Shown piece after piece: positions 38,156 to 46,178 of a stretch of DNA of 64,000 bases. The notes under the pieces are model-generated. The model did not search any database and was not told the DNA's origin. It saw only the letters and a program-made list of their open reading frames with translations. The position numbers and the translations under genes are program-made. The DNA lies in the NCBI RefSeq assembly GCF_018811945.1, contig NZ_JACRVU010000007.1, forward strand, positions 70,198 through 134,197. The letters are read 5' to 3'. The DNA is from Gluconobacter sp. P1C6_b (GTDB taxonomy: Bacteria; Pseudomonadota; Alphaproteobacteria; Acetobacterales; Acetobacteraceae). Within the stretch, counting starts at the first letter, position 1. Each line of letters begins with the position of its first letter.

Positions 38156-38899
38156 TCAGACGGCCGTGACGGCTGCGGGAACGCTGTTTCTGGAAGTGGC
38201 GTCTGTCGTGACGGGGATTTCCGCGGTGTCGTCTTCGCGCAGGATGTAGCCGCGTCCCCAGACGGTAGCGATCAGGTTTCCGGCGCCAACATTCTGGAGC
38301 TTGCGACGCAGCTTGCAGATGAAGACGTCGATGATCTTCATTTCCGGCTCGTCGATGCCGCCATAGAGGTGGTTGAGAAACGCGTCCTTGGTCAGGACGG
38401 ATCCCTTGCGGATTACCAGCAGTTCCAGAATGGCATATTCCTTGCCCGTCAGGTGCAGCGGTGCACCATCGACCGTGACGTTCTTGCCATTCAGATCCAG
38501 TTCCAGATTGCCGACGCGAAGCTTCGGCTCGGCAAAGCCACGGGAGCGCCGCATGACGGCCTGCAGACGGGCGACCAGTTCGCCTGCGTCGTAAGGCTTG
38601 GTCATGTAGTCGTCTGCACCCATGGAGAAGGCCCGGATTTTCGCCTGGGGGCGCAGCAGGGCGGAGAGGACAAGAATGGGCGTCGTGATACGCGCGGCCC
38701 GGGCACGGCGGATGACTTCGTAGCCCTCAAGGTCGTTCAGCATCAGTTCGAGCACCACCACATCGTAGTCATAGTGACGAAGCATCTCGATGGCCTCTTC
38801 GCCAGACGGCGTGTGGTCCACGGTGAAAGACGCGGTCCGCAGGATCTGGGACAATGTGGTGGCGGCTGACTGATCGCTGTCGACAAGAAGGATACGCAT
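38156..38899 (-). CDS. ctrA: CtrA-type response regulator with Glu at the phospho-acceptor position
   Basis: 247 residues from the ATG at 38899. The receiver (residues 1-115) and winged-helix DNA-binding domain (about 128-232, with LTGKEYAILELL, FLNHLYGG, DVFICKLRRKL and TVWGRGYILR) match the alphaproteobacterial cell-cycle regulator CtrA. The usual phospho-acceptor motif LLDLNLPD reads VVVLELMLND, so Asp51 is Glu51 (codon GAA on the minus strand). In the acid pocket the usual EDD is DSD, so one Asp is Ser; the switch Ser and DDYMTKP Lys are kept. D51E in Caulobacter CtrA is a phosphomimetic mutant, so this protein may be constantly active. The C-terminus ends AVTAV, not the AA degron of Caulobacter. 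It is divergent from fliI. Confidence 0.88.
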   Translation of the reverse strand: MRILLVDSDQSAATTLSQILRTASFTVDHTPSGEEAIEMLRHYDYDVVVLELMLNDLEGYEVIRRARAARITTPILVLSALLRPQAKIRAFSMGADDYMTKPYDAGELVARLQAVMRRSRGFAEPKLRVGNLELDLNGKNVTVDGAPLHLTGKEYAILELLVIRKGSVLTKDAFLNHLYGGIDEPEMKIIDVFICKLRRKLQNVGAGNLIATVWGRGYILREDDTAEIPVTTDATSRNSVPAAVTAV

Positions 38900-38926
38900 G
38901 TTCTCAACTCCCGGCTTGGTGAAGCA

Positions 38927-38934
38927 ATGGTTAC
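38927..38934 (-). promoter_or_regulatory. Possible CtrA half-site close to the ctrA start
   Basis: On the minus strand GTAACCAT matches 7 of 8 bases of the CtrA half-site TTAACCAT, 28-35 bases upstream of the ctrA ATG, where autoregulation in Caulobacter also uses half-sites. A match of this length has a substantial chance of being accidental. Confidence 0.3.
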
Positions 38935-39012
38935 TACCCAAGGTTGTGTGTGTCGATAGACATGGATCAAAAATCGTAAAATTGTCATTATTTTTCCCGT
39001 CAGAGGAGAACG

Positions 39013-39027
39013 TTAGGGTTCTCTTAA
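39013..39027. promoter_or_regulatory. Candidate CtrA box in the ctrA-fliI divergent promoter
   Basis: TTAG (39013-39016), seven bases (GGTTCTC) and TTAA (39024-39027) match the CtrA consensus TTAA-N7-TTAA with one difference. It lies 61 bases before the fliI ATG and 114 before the ctrA ATG, in the one place where CtrA would be expected to act on both genes. Confidence 0.45.
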
Positions 39028-39087
39028 GGGTGTGGTTGTAGGGTTGAAAGATCGGAACAATCCGCGGAAAACGGTCAGAAACTGCCA

Positions 39088-40446
39088 ATGGACGACTACG
39101 ACAGACTGCTTGCAAGGCTTTCGAACCTCACCTGCGACTGGGTTGTAGGGAGCGTTAAAGACGTTATCGGTCTCTGTCTGACCGTCATCGGACTCGAAGG
39201 TTTCATTACGATTGGGGACCGAGTCGCGATAAGGGCGCGTGATGGACGGGTTGTACAATCCGAGGTTGTGGGGTTTCAGGGCGATGTCGCGCGGCTCATG
39301 TCCTTCGGGCCTCTGGACGGAATTGGTCCAGGCTGTGAGGCCAGGATTCCGCTGAACCGCCATGATGGTGGTCTGGGCGTCAATGAAAGCTGGCTGGGCC
39401 GCGTTCTGGATCCGCTGGGACAGCCGATCGACGGGAAGGGGCCTCTGTTTCCGTCGTTTGAGCGGCAGCCGGTCCAGTGTCCTCCGCCCAATGCTGCAAG
39501 CCGGGCGCGGCTTGGCGATCGTATCGACCTCGGGGTTCGGGCGCTTGATACTTTCACGACCTGCCGGCGCGGACAGAGGCTCGGGCTTTTCGCAGGGTCG
39601 GGTGTGGGGAAGTCGACATTGCTGTCCATGCTGGCAAGGGGAGCTGACTGCGATGTCGCCGTGATCTCGCTTGTGGGTGAGCGTGGGCGCGAGGTGCGGG
39701 AGTTCATCGAGGACGATCTCGGGCCGGAAGGGCTGGCGCGTAGTGTGCTGGTGATCGCGACTTCGGATTCACCGCCACTGATGCGTCGTGAAGCGGCCCT
39801 GTCCGCCATGGCCATCGCGGAATATTTCCGGAACCAGGGCAAATCGGTCCTTCTGCTGATGGATAGCGTGACGCGGTTCTGCATGGCGCTGCGTGAAATC
39901 GGTCTGTCGGCCGGAGAGCCGCCGGCGACGCGGGGTTATCCGCCTTCGGTTTTTGCCGAGCTGCCGCGTCTTCTGGAGAGGGCAGGGCCTGGCTATGCCG
40001 ATCAGGGTATGATCACGGCGCTCTTCACGGTTCTCGTGGAAGGAGATGACCAGAATGAGCCGGTTGCGGATGCCGTGCGTGGCATTCTGGACGGGCATAT
40101 CATTCTTGACCGCAAGATCGGCGAGCAGGGGCGTTATCCTGCCATTGATGTTCTGCGTTCCCTGTCGCGTGCGGTTCCGGGATGCAATTCGCCTGAGGAA
40201 AACGCTCTGACGCAACGCGCGCGTGCCGCGATGGCGACCTATCAGCGGATGGCGGACATGATCCGGCTGGGGGCCTACAAGCCCGGAACGGATCGTGAGG
40301 TGGATGAAGCCATCGCCCTGATGCCAAAGCTGAACGAGTTTCTGTCTCAGGGGCGGAACGAACGCACCACGCGCGCCGAGGCTTTTGAACAACTGGCGCA
40401 GATCATGCAGATGCCGCTGAAAAACCTGCCCCCGAATGAATCGTAA
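39088..40446 (+). CDS. fliI: Flagellum-specific ATPase FliI
   Basis: 452 residues. FliI forms the hexameric ATPase of the flagellar type III export apparatus, resembling the F1 beta subunit. Walker A GSGVGKST is at residues 170-177, Walker B follows in VLLLMDSVTRFCMALREIGL, and GEPPATRGYPPSVFAELPRLLERAG is the characteristic C-terminal motif. The N-terminal barrel and the PIDGKGP loop are intact. The gene is transcribed divergently from ctrA with a candidate CtrA box between them; fliJ follows 11 bases downstream. No other flagellar genes are in the window. Confidence 0.96.
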   Translation: MDDYDRLLARLSNLTCDWVVGSVKDVIGLCLTVIGLEGFITIGDRVAIRARDGRVVQSEVVGFQGDVARLMSFGPLDGIGPGCEARIPLNRHDGGLGVNESWLGRVLDPLGQPIDGKGPLFPSFERQPVQCPPPNAASRARLGDRIDLGVRALDTFTTCRRGQRLGLFAGSGVGKSTLLSMLARGADCDVAVISLVGERGREVREFIEDDLGPEGLARSVLVIATSDSPPLMRREAALSAMAIAEYFRNQGKSVLLLMDSVTRFCMALREIGLSAGEPPATRGYPPSVFAELPRLLERAGPGYADQGMITALFTVLVEGDDQNEPVADAVRGILDGHIILDRKIGEQGRYPAIDVLRSLSRAVPGCNSPEENALTQRARAAMATYQRMADMIRLGAYKPGTDREVDEAIALMPKLNEFLSQGRNERTTRAEAFEQLAQIMQMPLKNLPPNES

Positions 40447-40457
40447 AGGACCTCACA

Positions 40458-40883
40458 ATGGAACCCTCACCTCTTGAGACACTGATTACCCTGCGGGAGC
40501 AGGAGCTCGATCTTGTGGAACGCAGCTTTGCAGAGGCCGTGGCGCGGGAAACGGCGGCGGAGGAAAAACTGACTGTGGCGCAGGCGGAGATCCTGAACGA
40601 ACAGCGGATCGCGTCCAGCCCTACAGCGGATGACGGCGCTGTGGAGGCATTCAGTCGGTGGCTTCCCGCGGGGCGGCAGGCGGTCCTGGAAGCGAGGGAG
40701 CGCTGTCGGGAAGCGGCGATGGATCGCGAGGCAGTGCGTTCAGCCCTGATCGCTGCCCGGGCAGCGATGGAGGCTGTCAGGATCTTGCGGAAAGAGCAGA
40801 AGGAAGAAGAGCGGCAGGCAGACCTCAGAAAGGAACAGAATGCTCTGGATGAACTCGCTGTCCGTCAGTTCGGCAGGTCGTGA
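40458..40883 (+). CDS. fliJ: Flagellar export protein FliJ-like coiled coil
   Basis: 141 residues. FliJ is the coiled-coil stalk that fits into the FliI ring and escorts export chaperones. Heptad-like helices run along most of the length (residues 8-55 and 75-130, rich in Glu, Arg, Ala), broken by a Ser/Thr/Ala loop. Sequence identity in this family is poor, so the call rests on length, coiled-coil pattern and position directly after fliI. GGAC precedes the ATG by about seven bases. The 3' end overlaps by 19 bases the convergent hypothetical gene on the minus strand. Confidence 0.78.
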   Translation: MEPSPLETLITLREQELDLVERSFAEAVARETAAEEKLTVAQAEILNEQRIASSPTADDGAVEAFSRWLPAGRQAVLEARERCREAAMDREAVRSALIAARAAMEAVRILRKEQKEEERQADLRKEQNALDELAVRQFGRS

Positions 40884-41296
40884 GAGGGGCCATGCCCGCG
40901 TAGAGCCGTCTCGATCTGGGCAGCGGTGCCAATCAGGGCGCAGGCGACCGGATGGGTGCTGTCGCGGACGAAGGCCAGGACGAGGTCGGGATCGCTCGGG
41001 AAAAGGTCGCTTTGCAGCGTGATGACCGGTGTCATTTCGCCGTTGCGGGATGCTCCTTCTGCTGCATGTGAAAGAAGACGGGCAACAGCTTTTTCCAGTG
41101 CGGGAAGAAGCACCGTGTGGGGGGCGTCATGATGTGCGGTATGGGTCGCAATCAGTTCTTCCCAGCCGCTACGGGTTACGAAAGCGGGGATGCCGTCAGG
41201 CGGCGTATCGCGTTCGGCACGCAGAAGGGCGCCGGACTGGGCCATGCCGAGGATATCCAGGGCTGGGAGAATCGCGGGGTCGAGTTTGATGGACAT
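40865..41296 (-). CDS. Hypothetical protein, convergent with fliJ
   Basis: 143 residues on the minus strand, overlapping the 3' end of fliJ by 19 bases. No signal peptide or transmembrane helix; the sequence is Ala/Leu-rich with several His in a THTAHHDAPHT segment (about residues 51-61), a pattern that could bind metal but is not a known site. I recognise no family. Codon third positions are GC-rich like the neighbours, and the reading frame is open over its whole length, so it is probably real. Its ribosome site is weak. Location next to fliIJ hints at a flagellar link, but that is only context. Confidence 0.55.
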   Translation of the reverse strand: MSIKLDPAILPALDILGMAQSGALLRAERDTPPDGIPAFVTRSGWEELIATHTAHHDAPHTVLLPALEKAVARLLSHAAEGASRNGEMTPVITLQSDLFPSDPDLVLAFVRDSTHPVACALIGTAAQIETALRGHGPSHDLPN

Positions 41297-41364
41297 TCGG
41301 GTCTTTGGTTCGTGAGGGGAAGAGGCCGGCTTATTCCATGGAAGGCGCGGCCTCTGTGCCGTTG

Positions 41365-41919
41365 TCAGTGCGGTGGGTTGCCCATGGCCTGCATCAGGGC
41401 TGTGACCTGTTCGGGCTGGGCCTTGAAGAGGGCGACATTGGACGGGTTGGGACTTGGCATTCCCGTCGGAAGCTGTCCGTTGCTGGCGGCCAGAGTCATG
41501 CCGAATGTGGTCATGCCCATCACAAAGCTCTCGGGAGTGAAGCCGTGGCTTTGCAGGACGGGTGCCAGTCCCGGAACCTGACTGATCTGCCGGATTGTTT
41601 CTGCAAGACCCGTGCCATGAGAGTTGGGGGGCTGGATATTGCGGGCCTGAAGTTCAGCAATCGTTGCTGCGGCGCGGGTCATGAAATCAGGCGGCAGCGG
41701 GTAATGCATGGCCCGCTCCGTATCCGCGCGGACCTGAGGGGGGACCTGCTGGGTCTGCTGCGGCGCGCCCTGAAGGGGGTCGCTTCCGTCAATCTGGGTC
41801 TGGCTCTGGGCGCCGCCCTGATAGGCGGAGGGCGGATAGGACTGTGCCTGTGCGGCCAGAGGCAGCATTGCAACGGAAACGAGAAGGGCCGAGAGCCCTG
41901 TCATGCGGGGAAATGTCAT
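41365..41919 (-). CDS. Secreted Gln/Pro-rich hypothetical protein
   Basis: 184 residues. The ATG at 41919 overlaps the stop of the aminopeptidase gene (ATGA), so the two are co-translated. A signal peptide (LLVSVAMLPLAAQAQ, cut about AQA, residue 25) precedes a Gln/Ser/Pro-rich linker (YPPSAYQGGAQSQTQ) and a helical C-terminal domain with repeated short motifs: FMTRAAATIAELQAR, IRQISQVPGLAPVLQSHG, FVMGMTTFGMTLA. I recognise no family. It may be an exported partner or product tied to the aminopeptidase operon. Confidence 0.7.
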   Translation of the reverse strand: MTFPRMTGLSALLVSVAMLPLAAQAQSYPPSAYQGGAQSQTQIDGSDPLQGAPQQTQQVPPQVRADTERAMHYPLPPDFMTRAAATIAELQARNIQPPNSHGTGLAETIRQISQVPGLAPVLQSHGFTPESFVMGMTTFGMTLAASNGQLPTGMPSPNPSNVALFKAQPEQVTALMQAMGNPPH

Positions 41920-43199
41920 GCCTGCACCCATTCGCCTGCGCGCATCAGTGGCACGCGGTTGCCATTCTTGAGACCATCAAGGTCGATCTTGTCCGAACCG
42001 ATCATCCAGTCAATGTGGATGAGGGAGTCGTTGACGCCTCGCTCCAGCAGTTCTTCCGGCGTCAGACCTTCGATATCGACCATGCACTTCGTATAGGCCT
42101 GACCGAGGGCGATGTGGCTGGACGCGTTTTCGTCGAAGAGCGTGTTGCGATACAGGATTTTGCTGGCCGAGATGGGCGAGGAGTGCGGCACGAGAGCCAC
42201 TTCACCGATCCGGGCCGCGCCTTCATCGGTGCTGAGGATGCGCTTGAGCACGTCTTCGCCATGGCTCGCGGACGCTTCGACGATCCGCCCGTTTTCAAAG
42301 CGGACAGCGATGTTGTCGATCAGCGTGCCCTGATGGAAAAGCGGCTTGGTGCTGCTGACCCGGCCATCGACCCTGCTGCGATGGGGCGTTGTGAAGATTT
42401 CTTCCGTCGGGATATTCGGGTTGCAGACAATGCCGTTGCCCGATTTTTCCGAGCCGCCCGCCCAGAGATGGCCATCCGCGAGGCCAACCGTCAGATCGGT
42501 GCCGGGGCCGTTGAAATGCAGGGCCTCGAAGCGGCTGTCATTCATGTATTTTGCCCGGGCGTGCAGGCGGGCGTTATGGGCTTTCCACTCGGCGACCGGA
42601 TCGGCCACATCGACACGGGAGGCCTTGAAGATTCCTTCCCACAGGGCTGCGAGTGCTTCATCGGCCGGAAGCTCCGGGAAGACCTGTGTGGCCCAGGCCG
42701 GGGTGGCGCAGGCGATGATGTTCCAGTTCACGGCGAACTGGGTGATGATTTCCATTGCCGGGCGGTTGGCCTTGGAATTGGCGCGGTTGGCGCGGGAGAT
42801 ACGCTCGGGGTCCTGGCCCTTCAGAAGGGTCGGATTGGCGCCCGTGATGGCCATGCGGGCTGCGCCTTCACGGAAGGCGCGTGCCATGCCATCGGCCAGC
42901 CATGTGGGTGCGACGTCGAAGGCTTCGTCCGGGGCATGGATGAAGCGGGCCAGCGTGGTCTCGTCATCCGCGTACAGTGTCGTCACAAGGGAAGCGCCAG
43001 CCTTGTAGGCGTGCTCCGTCACGCGGCGAACCAGCGGGACGGCATCCAGCGGTGCTGTGATGAGAAGCTGCTGGCCCGGCGCGATGTTCAGGCCAACGCG
43101 GACGGCAACCTCGCCCAGGCGATCAAGGAGCTGTTCGTGCGAAAAGGTGGAAGGAGCGGACACGTTGGACTCTTTCGCAGTGATCATTCTGTCCGTCAT
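41916..43199 (-). CDS. M29 family aminopeptidase
   Basis: 427 residues from the ATG at 43199, preceded by AGGG eight bases upstream; an ATG at 43187 is the alternative. M29 (AmpS/PepS/AmpT) enzymes are cobalt- or zinc-dependent exopeptidases. The metal-site Glu and Glu/His/Tyr region is visible in CNPNIPTEEIFTTPHRSRVDGRV, and ASSHIALGQAY with a late VDSLIHIDWMIGS-type segment (NDSLIHIDWMIGS) holds the remaining His and Asp ligands. It removes N-terminal residues from peptides in the cytosol. It shares a transcription unit with the secreted hypothetical downstream. Confidence 0.9.
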   Translation of the reverse strand: MTDRMITAKESNVSAPSTFSHEQLLDRLGEVAVRVGLNIAPGQQLLITAPLDAVPLVRRVTEHAYKAGASLVTTLYADDETTLARFIHAPDEAFDVAPTWLADGMARAFREGAARMAITGANPTLLKGQDPERISRANRANSKANRPAMEIITQFAVNWNIIACATPAWATQVFPELPADEALAALWEGIFKASRVDVADPVAEWKAHNARLHARAKYMNDSRFEALHFNGPGTDLTVGLADGHLWAGGSEKSGNGIVCNPNIPTEEIFTTPHRSRVDGRVSSTKPLFHQGTLIDNIAVRFENGRIVEASASHGEDVLKRILSTDEGAARIGEVALVPHSSPISASKILYRNTLFDENASSHIALGQAYTKCMVDIEGLTPEELLERGVNDSLIHIDWMIGSDKIDLDGLKNGNRVPLMRAGEWVQA

Positions 43200-43289
43200 G
43201 GTGTGCCCTGTGACGGCGAAGTGCAAGAGAGCTGCGTGGGATCGGGCTGTGACGTGACAGGTCTGCGGACGCGCAGTATCGTCACGGGC

Positions 43290-44096
43290 ATGCAACCCGG
43301 ACTTCATATTTTTGCCGATGCTGGCGAGCCAGACCAGCGGCCATTCGATGTTGCGGTTGTCATGCCGAGCCTGCTGCGGCCTTCCATCGTCCGGGCGCTC
43401 CAGTCCATTTTTGAGCAGAAGGGTGGATTGCGGGTCCAGATCATGATCGGTCTGGATCGGGCACCAGGCGAGGGTGCGGACGAACTGGTGCGGCAGGCGC
43501 TCGAAGGACGTCCGCCCGGCTGGGTCGTCGAAGTGCTGTGGCCCGGCTATTCCACGTCCCAGAGGCATGGCGGATTTGGCCGTGCAAAGGATGGTGGCGT
43601 GTTGCGCAGTGTGCTCAGCCAGCTCTCGAACGCGCCGCGGATTGCCTATCTTGATGACGACAACTGGTGGGCGCCGGAGCACCTGTCCTCCCTGCTGAAG
43701 GCGATCGAGGGACAGGACTGGGCCTGGGCCGGGCGCTGGTTCGTGCATCCGCGAACACTGATGCCGATCTGCGAAGATCAGTGGGAATCTGTCGGGATTG
43801 GCGGCGGGATTTTCCGGGAAAGCTATGGCGGGTTTGTGGACCCGAACTGCCTGATGATCGACCGGACACGGGTGCCGGAAGCTCTGGACATGTGGAACCA
43901 GCCTCTGGCCGGAGACGGGACACAGATGACGGCGGACCGGAATGTTTTCAGACTTCTGAAGGACAGGCCGGGCAGGCCAACCGGCGAATATACGGCGTAT
44001 TATGTTCTGACAGAGACCGACGGGTTGCACCCGGCCCGGCTGCGGCTGATGGGGGCGCGGGCCTGGGATGCGGCATCCCGGAAAACGGTCGCCTGA
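43290..44096 (+). CDS. GT2-like glycosyltransferase-fold protein
   Basis: 268 residues from the ATG at 43290; the same frame stays open for 1.4 kb upstream, but that part is the antisense of the aminopeptidase gene. The N-terminal VAVVMPSLLRPSIVRALQSI is the start of a GT-A fold, and a DDD motif in RIAYLDDDNWWAPEHL (residues 122-124) would bind the metal-nucleotide sugar. Gly-rich GIGGGIFRESYGGFV and a Trp/Asp-rich C-terminus complete the domain. Sugar donor and acceptor are unknown; membership of the GT2 superfamily is likely. The start codon has no strong ribosome site; a GTG at 43251 is an alternative. A bidirectional terminator follows at once. Confidence 0.75.
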   Translation: MQPGLHIFADAGEPDQRPFDVAVVMPSLLRPSIVRALQSIFEQKGGLRVQIMIGLDRAPGEGADELVRQALEGRPPGWVVEVLWPGYSTSQRHGGFGRAKDGGVLRSVLSQLSNAPRIAYLDDDNWWAPEHLSSLLKAIEGQDWAWAGRWFVHPRTLMPICEDQWESVGIGGGIFRESYGGFVDPNCLMIDRTRVPEALDMWNQPLAGDGTQMTADRNVFRLLKDRPGRPTGEYTAYYVLTETDGLHPARLRLMGARAWDAASRKTVA

Positions 44097-44100
44097 TGCA

Positions 44101-44139
44101 AAACGGCCGGTGCAGAGTTTTCCTCTGCACCGGCCGTTT
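44101..44139. terminator. Bidirectional terminator
   Basis: Seventeen perfectly paired bases, AAACGGCCGGTGCAGAG (44101-44117) and CTCTGCACCGGCCGTTT (44123-44139) around a TTTTC loop, end the glycosyltransferase gene (+) and the small basic protein gene (-). Confidence 0.92.
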
Positions 44140-44148
44140 CAGCCGCCA

Positions 44149-44403
44149 TTACATGGAACGGATCGTGTTGCGACGCGGCGGGCGGCGCTGGCGGTCGGAC
44201 TGGGCGTTCGGATTGGCGGCCTTGGCCGCCTTTTCGCGTGCGATGGTGCGTAGTTCGACCTCCAGTTCGCGGATGCGGCGCTGGATGCTCTCCTTCAGTG
44301 TCGGAGAGGTGTGGGACTTCATGGACGCGATCGTCTCCTTGAGGTCCCGGAGCTGTTTTTCCTTTTCGGCCTGATTGCGGCGAATAGGCTGGTTGTCGGA
44401 CAT
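44149..44403 (-). CDS. Small basic helical protein of unknown function
   Basis: 84 residues from the ATG at 44403, which follows AGGGA; the longer frame to 44442 has no better signal. It is strongly charged (Lys, Arg, Glu), with a predicted coiled-coil helix (QAEKEKQLRDLKETIASM and SIQRRIRELEVELRTIAREK) and an unstructured basic tail (SDRQRRPPRRNTIRSM). No signal peptide or membrane span. Such small basic helical proteins often bind nucleic acid or a partner protein, but I recognise no family. It is convergent with the glycosyltransferase gene across a terminator. Confidence 0.65.
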   Translation of the reverse strand: MSDNQPIRRNQAEKEKQLRDLKETIASMKSHTSPTLKESIQRRIRELEVELRTIAREKAAKAANPNAQSDRQRRPPRRNTIRSM

Positions 44404-44562
44404 CTGTCCCTGAAATGCACGCATGTGTTCGTCTTTCCGCATGAAGCATTCACAGGCCTCCCGCTCATCCGGAGGATGGCGGGATGGAACACGCGAAAGC
44501 GTGCCCGGCTGGCCCTGTCTGGCTCATGATTATGGGGGACGGAGTATTACCGTCCGGTTAAT

Positions 44563-45630
44563 TCAGGATCGGGGAGAGAGGATGTCCCGCAAAGCGTCTG
44601 TCAGGCGTATGCAGGCCTCGTCCGTTCCGATCGAGATGCGCAGCCAGTCCTGGATGCGCGGGGTTGAGAGATGCCGGACCAGAATCGCCCGTTCGCGCAG
44701 TGCGGCGGCGATGTCTCCGGCCCTGTGCTCCGTGTGGTGCACGAGAACAAAGTTGGCACAGGATGGCAGGACTTGGAAGCCAAGATTTTCAAGCTCCGGG
44801 ACCAGCCTGTCACGACTGGCGATAACGCGCGCCGTGATGTCCGCAAGCCAGTCGGTATCCTGGATCGCGGCGATGGCCCCGGCCTGTGCCGGGCGGGAGA
44901 GGGGATAGGAATTGAAGCTGTCCTTGACCCGGATGAGACCTTCGATCAGCTCTGGGGAGCCGATCGCAAAACCCACACGCAGTCCTGCCAGAGCATAGGA
45001 CTTGGACAGCGTCTGGACCACCAGAAGATTGTCATACCGGTGTGTCAGTTCAATGGCGGATTGTGCCCCGAAATCGACATAGGCCTCGTCGATGATGACG
45101 GTGTGGTCCGGATGACGCTTCAGGAGCGTTTCGATCTGCTCCAGCGGCAGGGCGATGCCCGTGTTCGCATTGGGATTGGCGACGATGATGCCGCCGCAAT
45201 CACCCGTATAGGCGTCGATGTCGATCGCAAAATTGTCATTGAGCGGGATGTGGCGGAATGGCTGTTCGAACAGTCCACAATAGACCGGATAGAAGCCGTA
45301 GGTCACATCCGAAAACAGGACCGGTGCGTCATCGTGGAACAGGGCGCGGAAGGCATGGGCCAGCACTTCGTCCGAGCCGTTGCCGACGAAGACGCGGTCC
45401 GACGTTGTGCCGAAGCAGGCCGCAATGGTGTTGCGAAGAACTGTCGCCGTGGGGTCTGGATACAGGCGCAGGTCATCGGATGCGGCGTTCCGGATGGCTG
45501 TCAGCACTTTCGGGCTCGGACCGTATGGAGACTCGTTCGTGTTGAGTTTCAGCAGGTCCGCGACCTTGGGCTGTTCGCCCGGAACATAGGGGTGCAGGTC
45601 ACGGACACGGCGGTTCCAGAAACGGCTCAT
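44563..45630 (-). CDS. hisC: Histidinol-phosphate aminotransferase
   Basis: 355 residues. HisC transaminates imidazole acetol phosphate in histidine synthesis (the family also acts on aromatic 2-oxo acids). It is a PLP type I fold: the Schiff-base Lys210 is in TLSKSYALAGLRVG, the NTNESPYGPSP loop starts the protein, DEAYVDFG and the late RISIG motif are in place. It is coupled by ATGA to the preceding ankyrin gene. No other histidine genes are nearby, so this copy is outside a his operon. Confidence 0.93.
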   Translation of the reverse strand: MSRFWNRRVRDLHPYVPGEQPKVADLLKLNTNESPYGPSPKVLTAIRNAASDDLRLYPDPTATVLRNTIAACFGTTSDRVFVGNGSDEVLAHAFRALFHDDAPVLFSDVTYGFYPVYCGLFEQPFRHIPLNDNFAIDIDAYTGDCGGIIVANPNANTGIALPLEQIETLLKRHPDHTVIIDEAYVDFGAQSAIELTHRYDNLLVVQTLSKSYALAGLRVGFAIGSPELIEGLIRVKDSFNSYPLSRPAQAGAIAAIQDTDWLADITARVIASRDRLVPELENLGFQVLPSCANFVLVHHTEHRAGDIAAALRERAILVRHLSTPRIQDWLRISIGTDEACIRLTDALRDILSPRS

Positions 45631-46127
45631 GCGGGCGTTCCGGTGAACAGGCTGGTCATGAGCTGACGCTCGGCGAGGTCACGGGCGGAGACGCCGTCCG
45701 CGTCCTTCAGGTCCGGGTTTGCTCCGGCCGCCAGAAGCTTTCTGGCCATGTCTTCACGGTTGAACATGATGGAAAACATCAGCGGCGTGCGACCGGCATG
45801 ATTGGCATGATCCACCTGTGCACCGTGATCGAGCAGAAGTGTTGCGATGTTGGTCAGGCCCTTGAAGGCCACACCGGAGAGGGCCGTGGCGCCCTTGAGA
45901 TCGGTGGCTTCCGTATCGGCGCCACGATCCAGCAGCAGGCGCGTGGCGTCGGCGTGGCCGTTATAGGTGGCGACGATCAGCGCGGTGTAGCCGCGGCTGT
46001 CGGGCGTATCGATGGCCATGCCGGCATCCAGAAACTGGGTCAGGAGGTCGGTATCGCCTTCACGGGCCGCGTCAATGAACAGGGCGGTGATCTGGTCTGA
46101 CGTGAAAGTGACGTTCTGGGCGTTCAT
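45627..46127 (-). CDS. Ankyrin repeat protein
   Basis: 166 residues from the ATG at 46127 (GGAA upstream; a GTG at 46139 is possible). It carries four ankyrin repeats from about residue 14 to the end, for example DLLTQFLDAGMAIDTPDSRG with TALIVATYNGHADATRLLLDRG, then TALSGVAFKGLTNIATLLLDHG, and TPLMFSIMFNREDMARKLL. No signal peptide, so a cytosolic protein-protein adaptor is expected; the partner cannot be seen. The stop overlaps the hisC start, yet histidine synthesis needs no ankyrin partner, so the coupling may be only positional. Confidence 0.9.
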   Translation of the reverse strand: MNAQNVTFTSDQITALFIDAAREGDTDLLTQFLDAGMAIDTPDSRGYTALIVATYNGHADATRLLLDRGADTEATDLKGATALSGVAFKGLTNIATLLLDHGAQVDHANHAGRTPLMFSIMFNREDMARKLLAAGANPDLKDADGVSARDLAERQLMTSLFTGTPA

Positions 46128-46178
46128 GACGGTTTCCACATGGCGGTGTCCCCTCGCGGGGTGTTGTCGGAGGAGAGG

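Noticed and set aside
41844-43289. Upstream extension of the glycosyltransferase frame, 482 codons
   Set aside because: It lies entirely opposite the M29 aminopeptidase gene and shows no conserved domain; only the part from 43290 has the glycosyltransferase fold.
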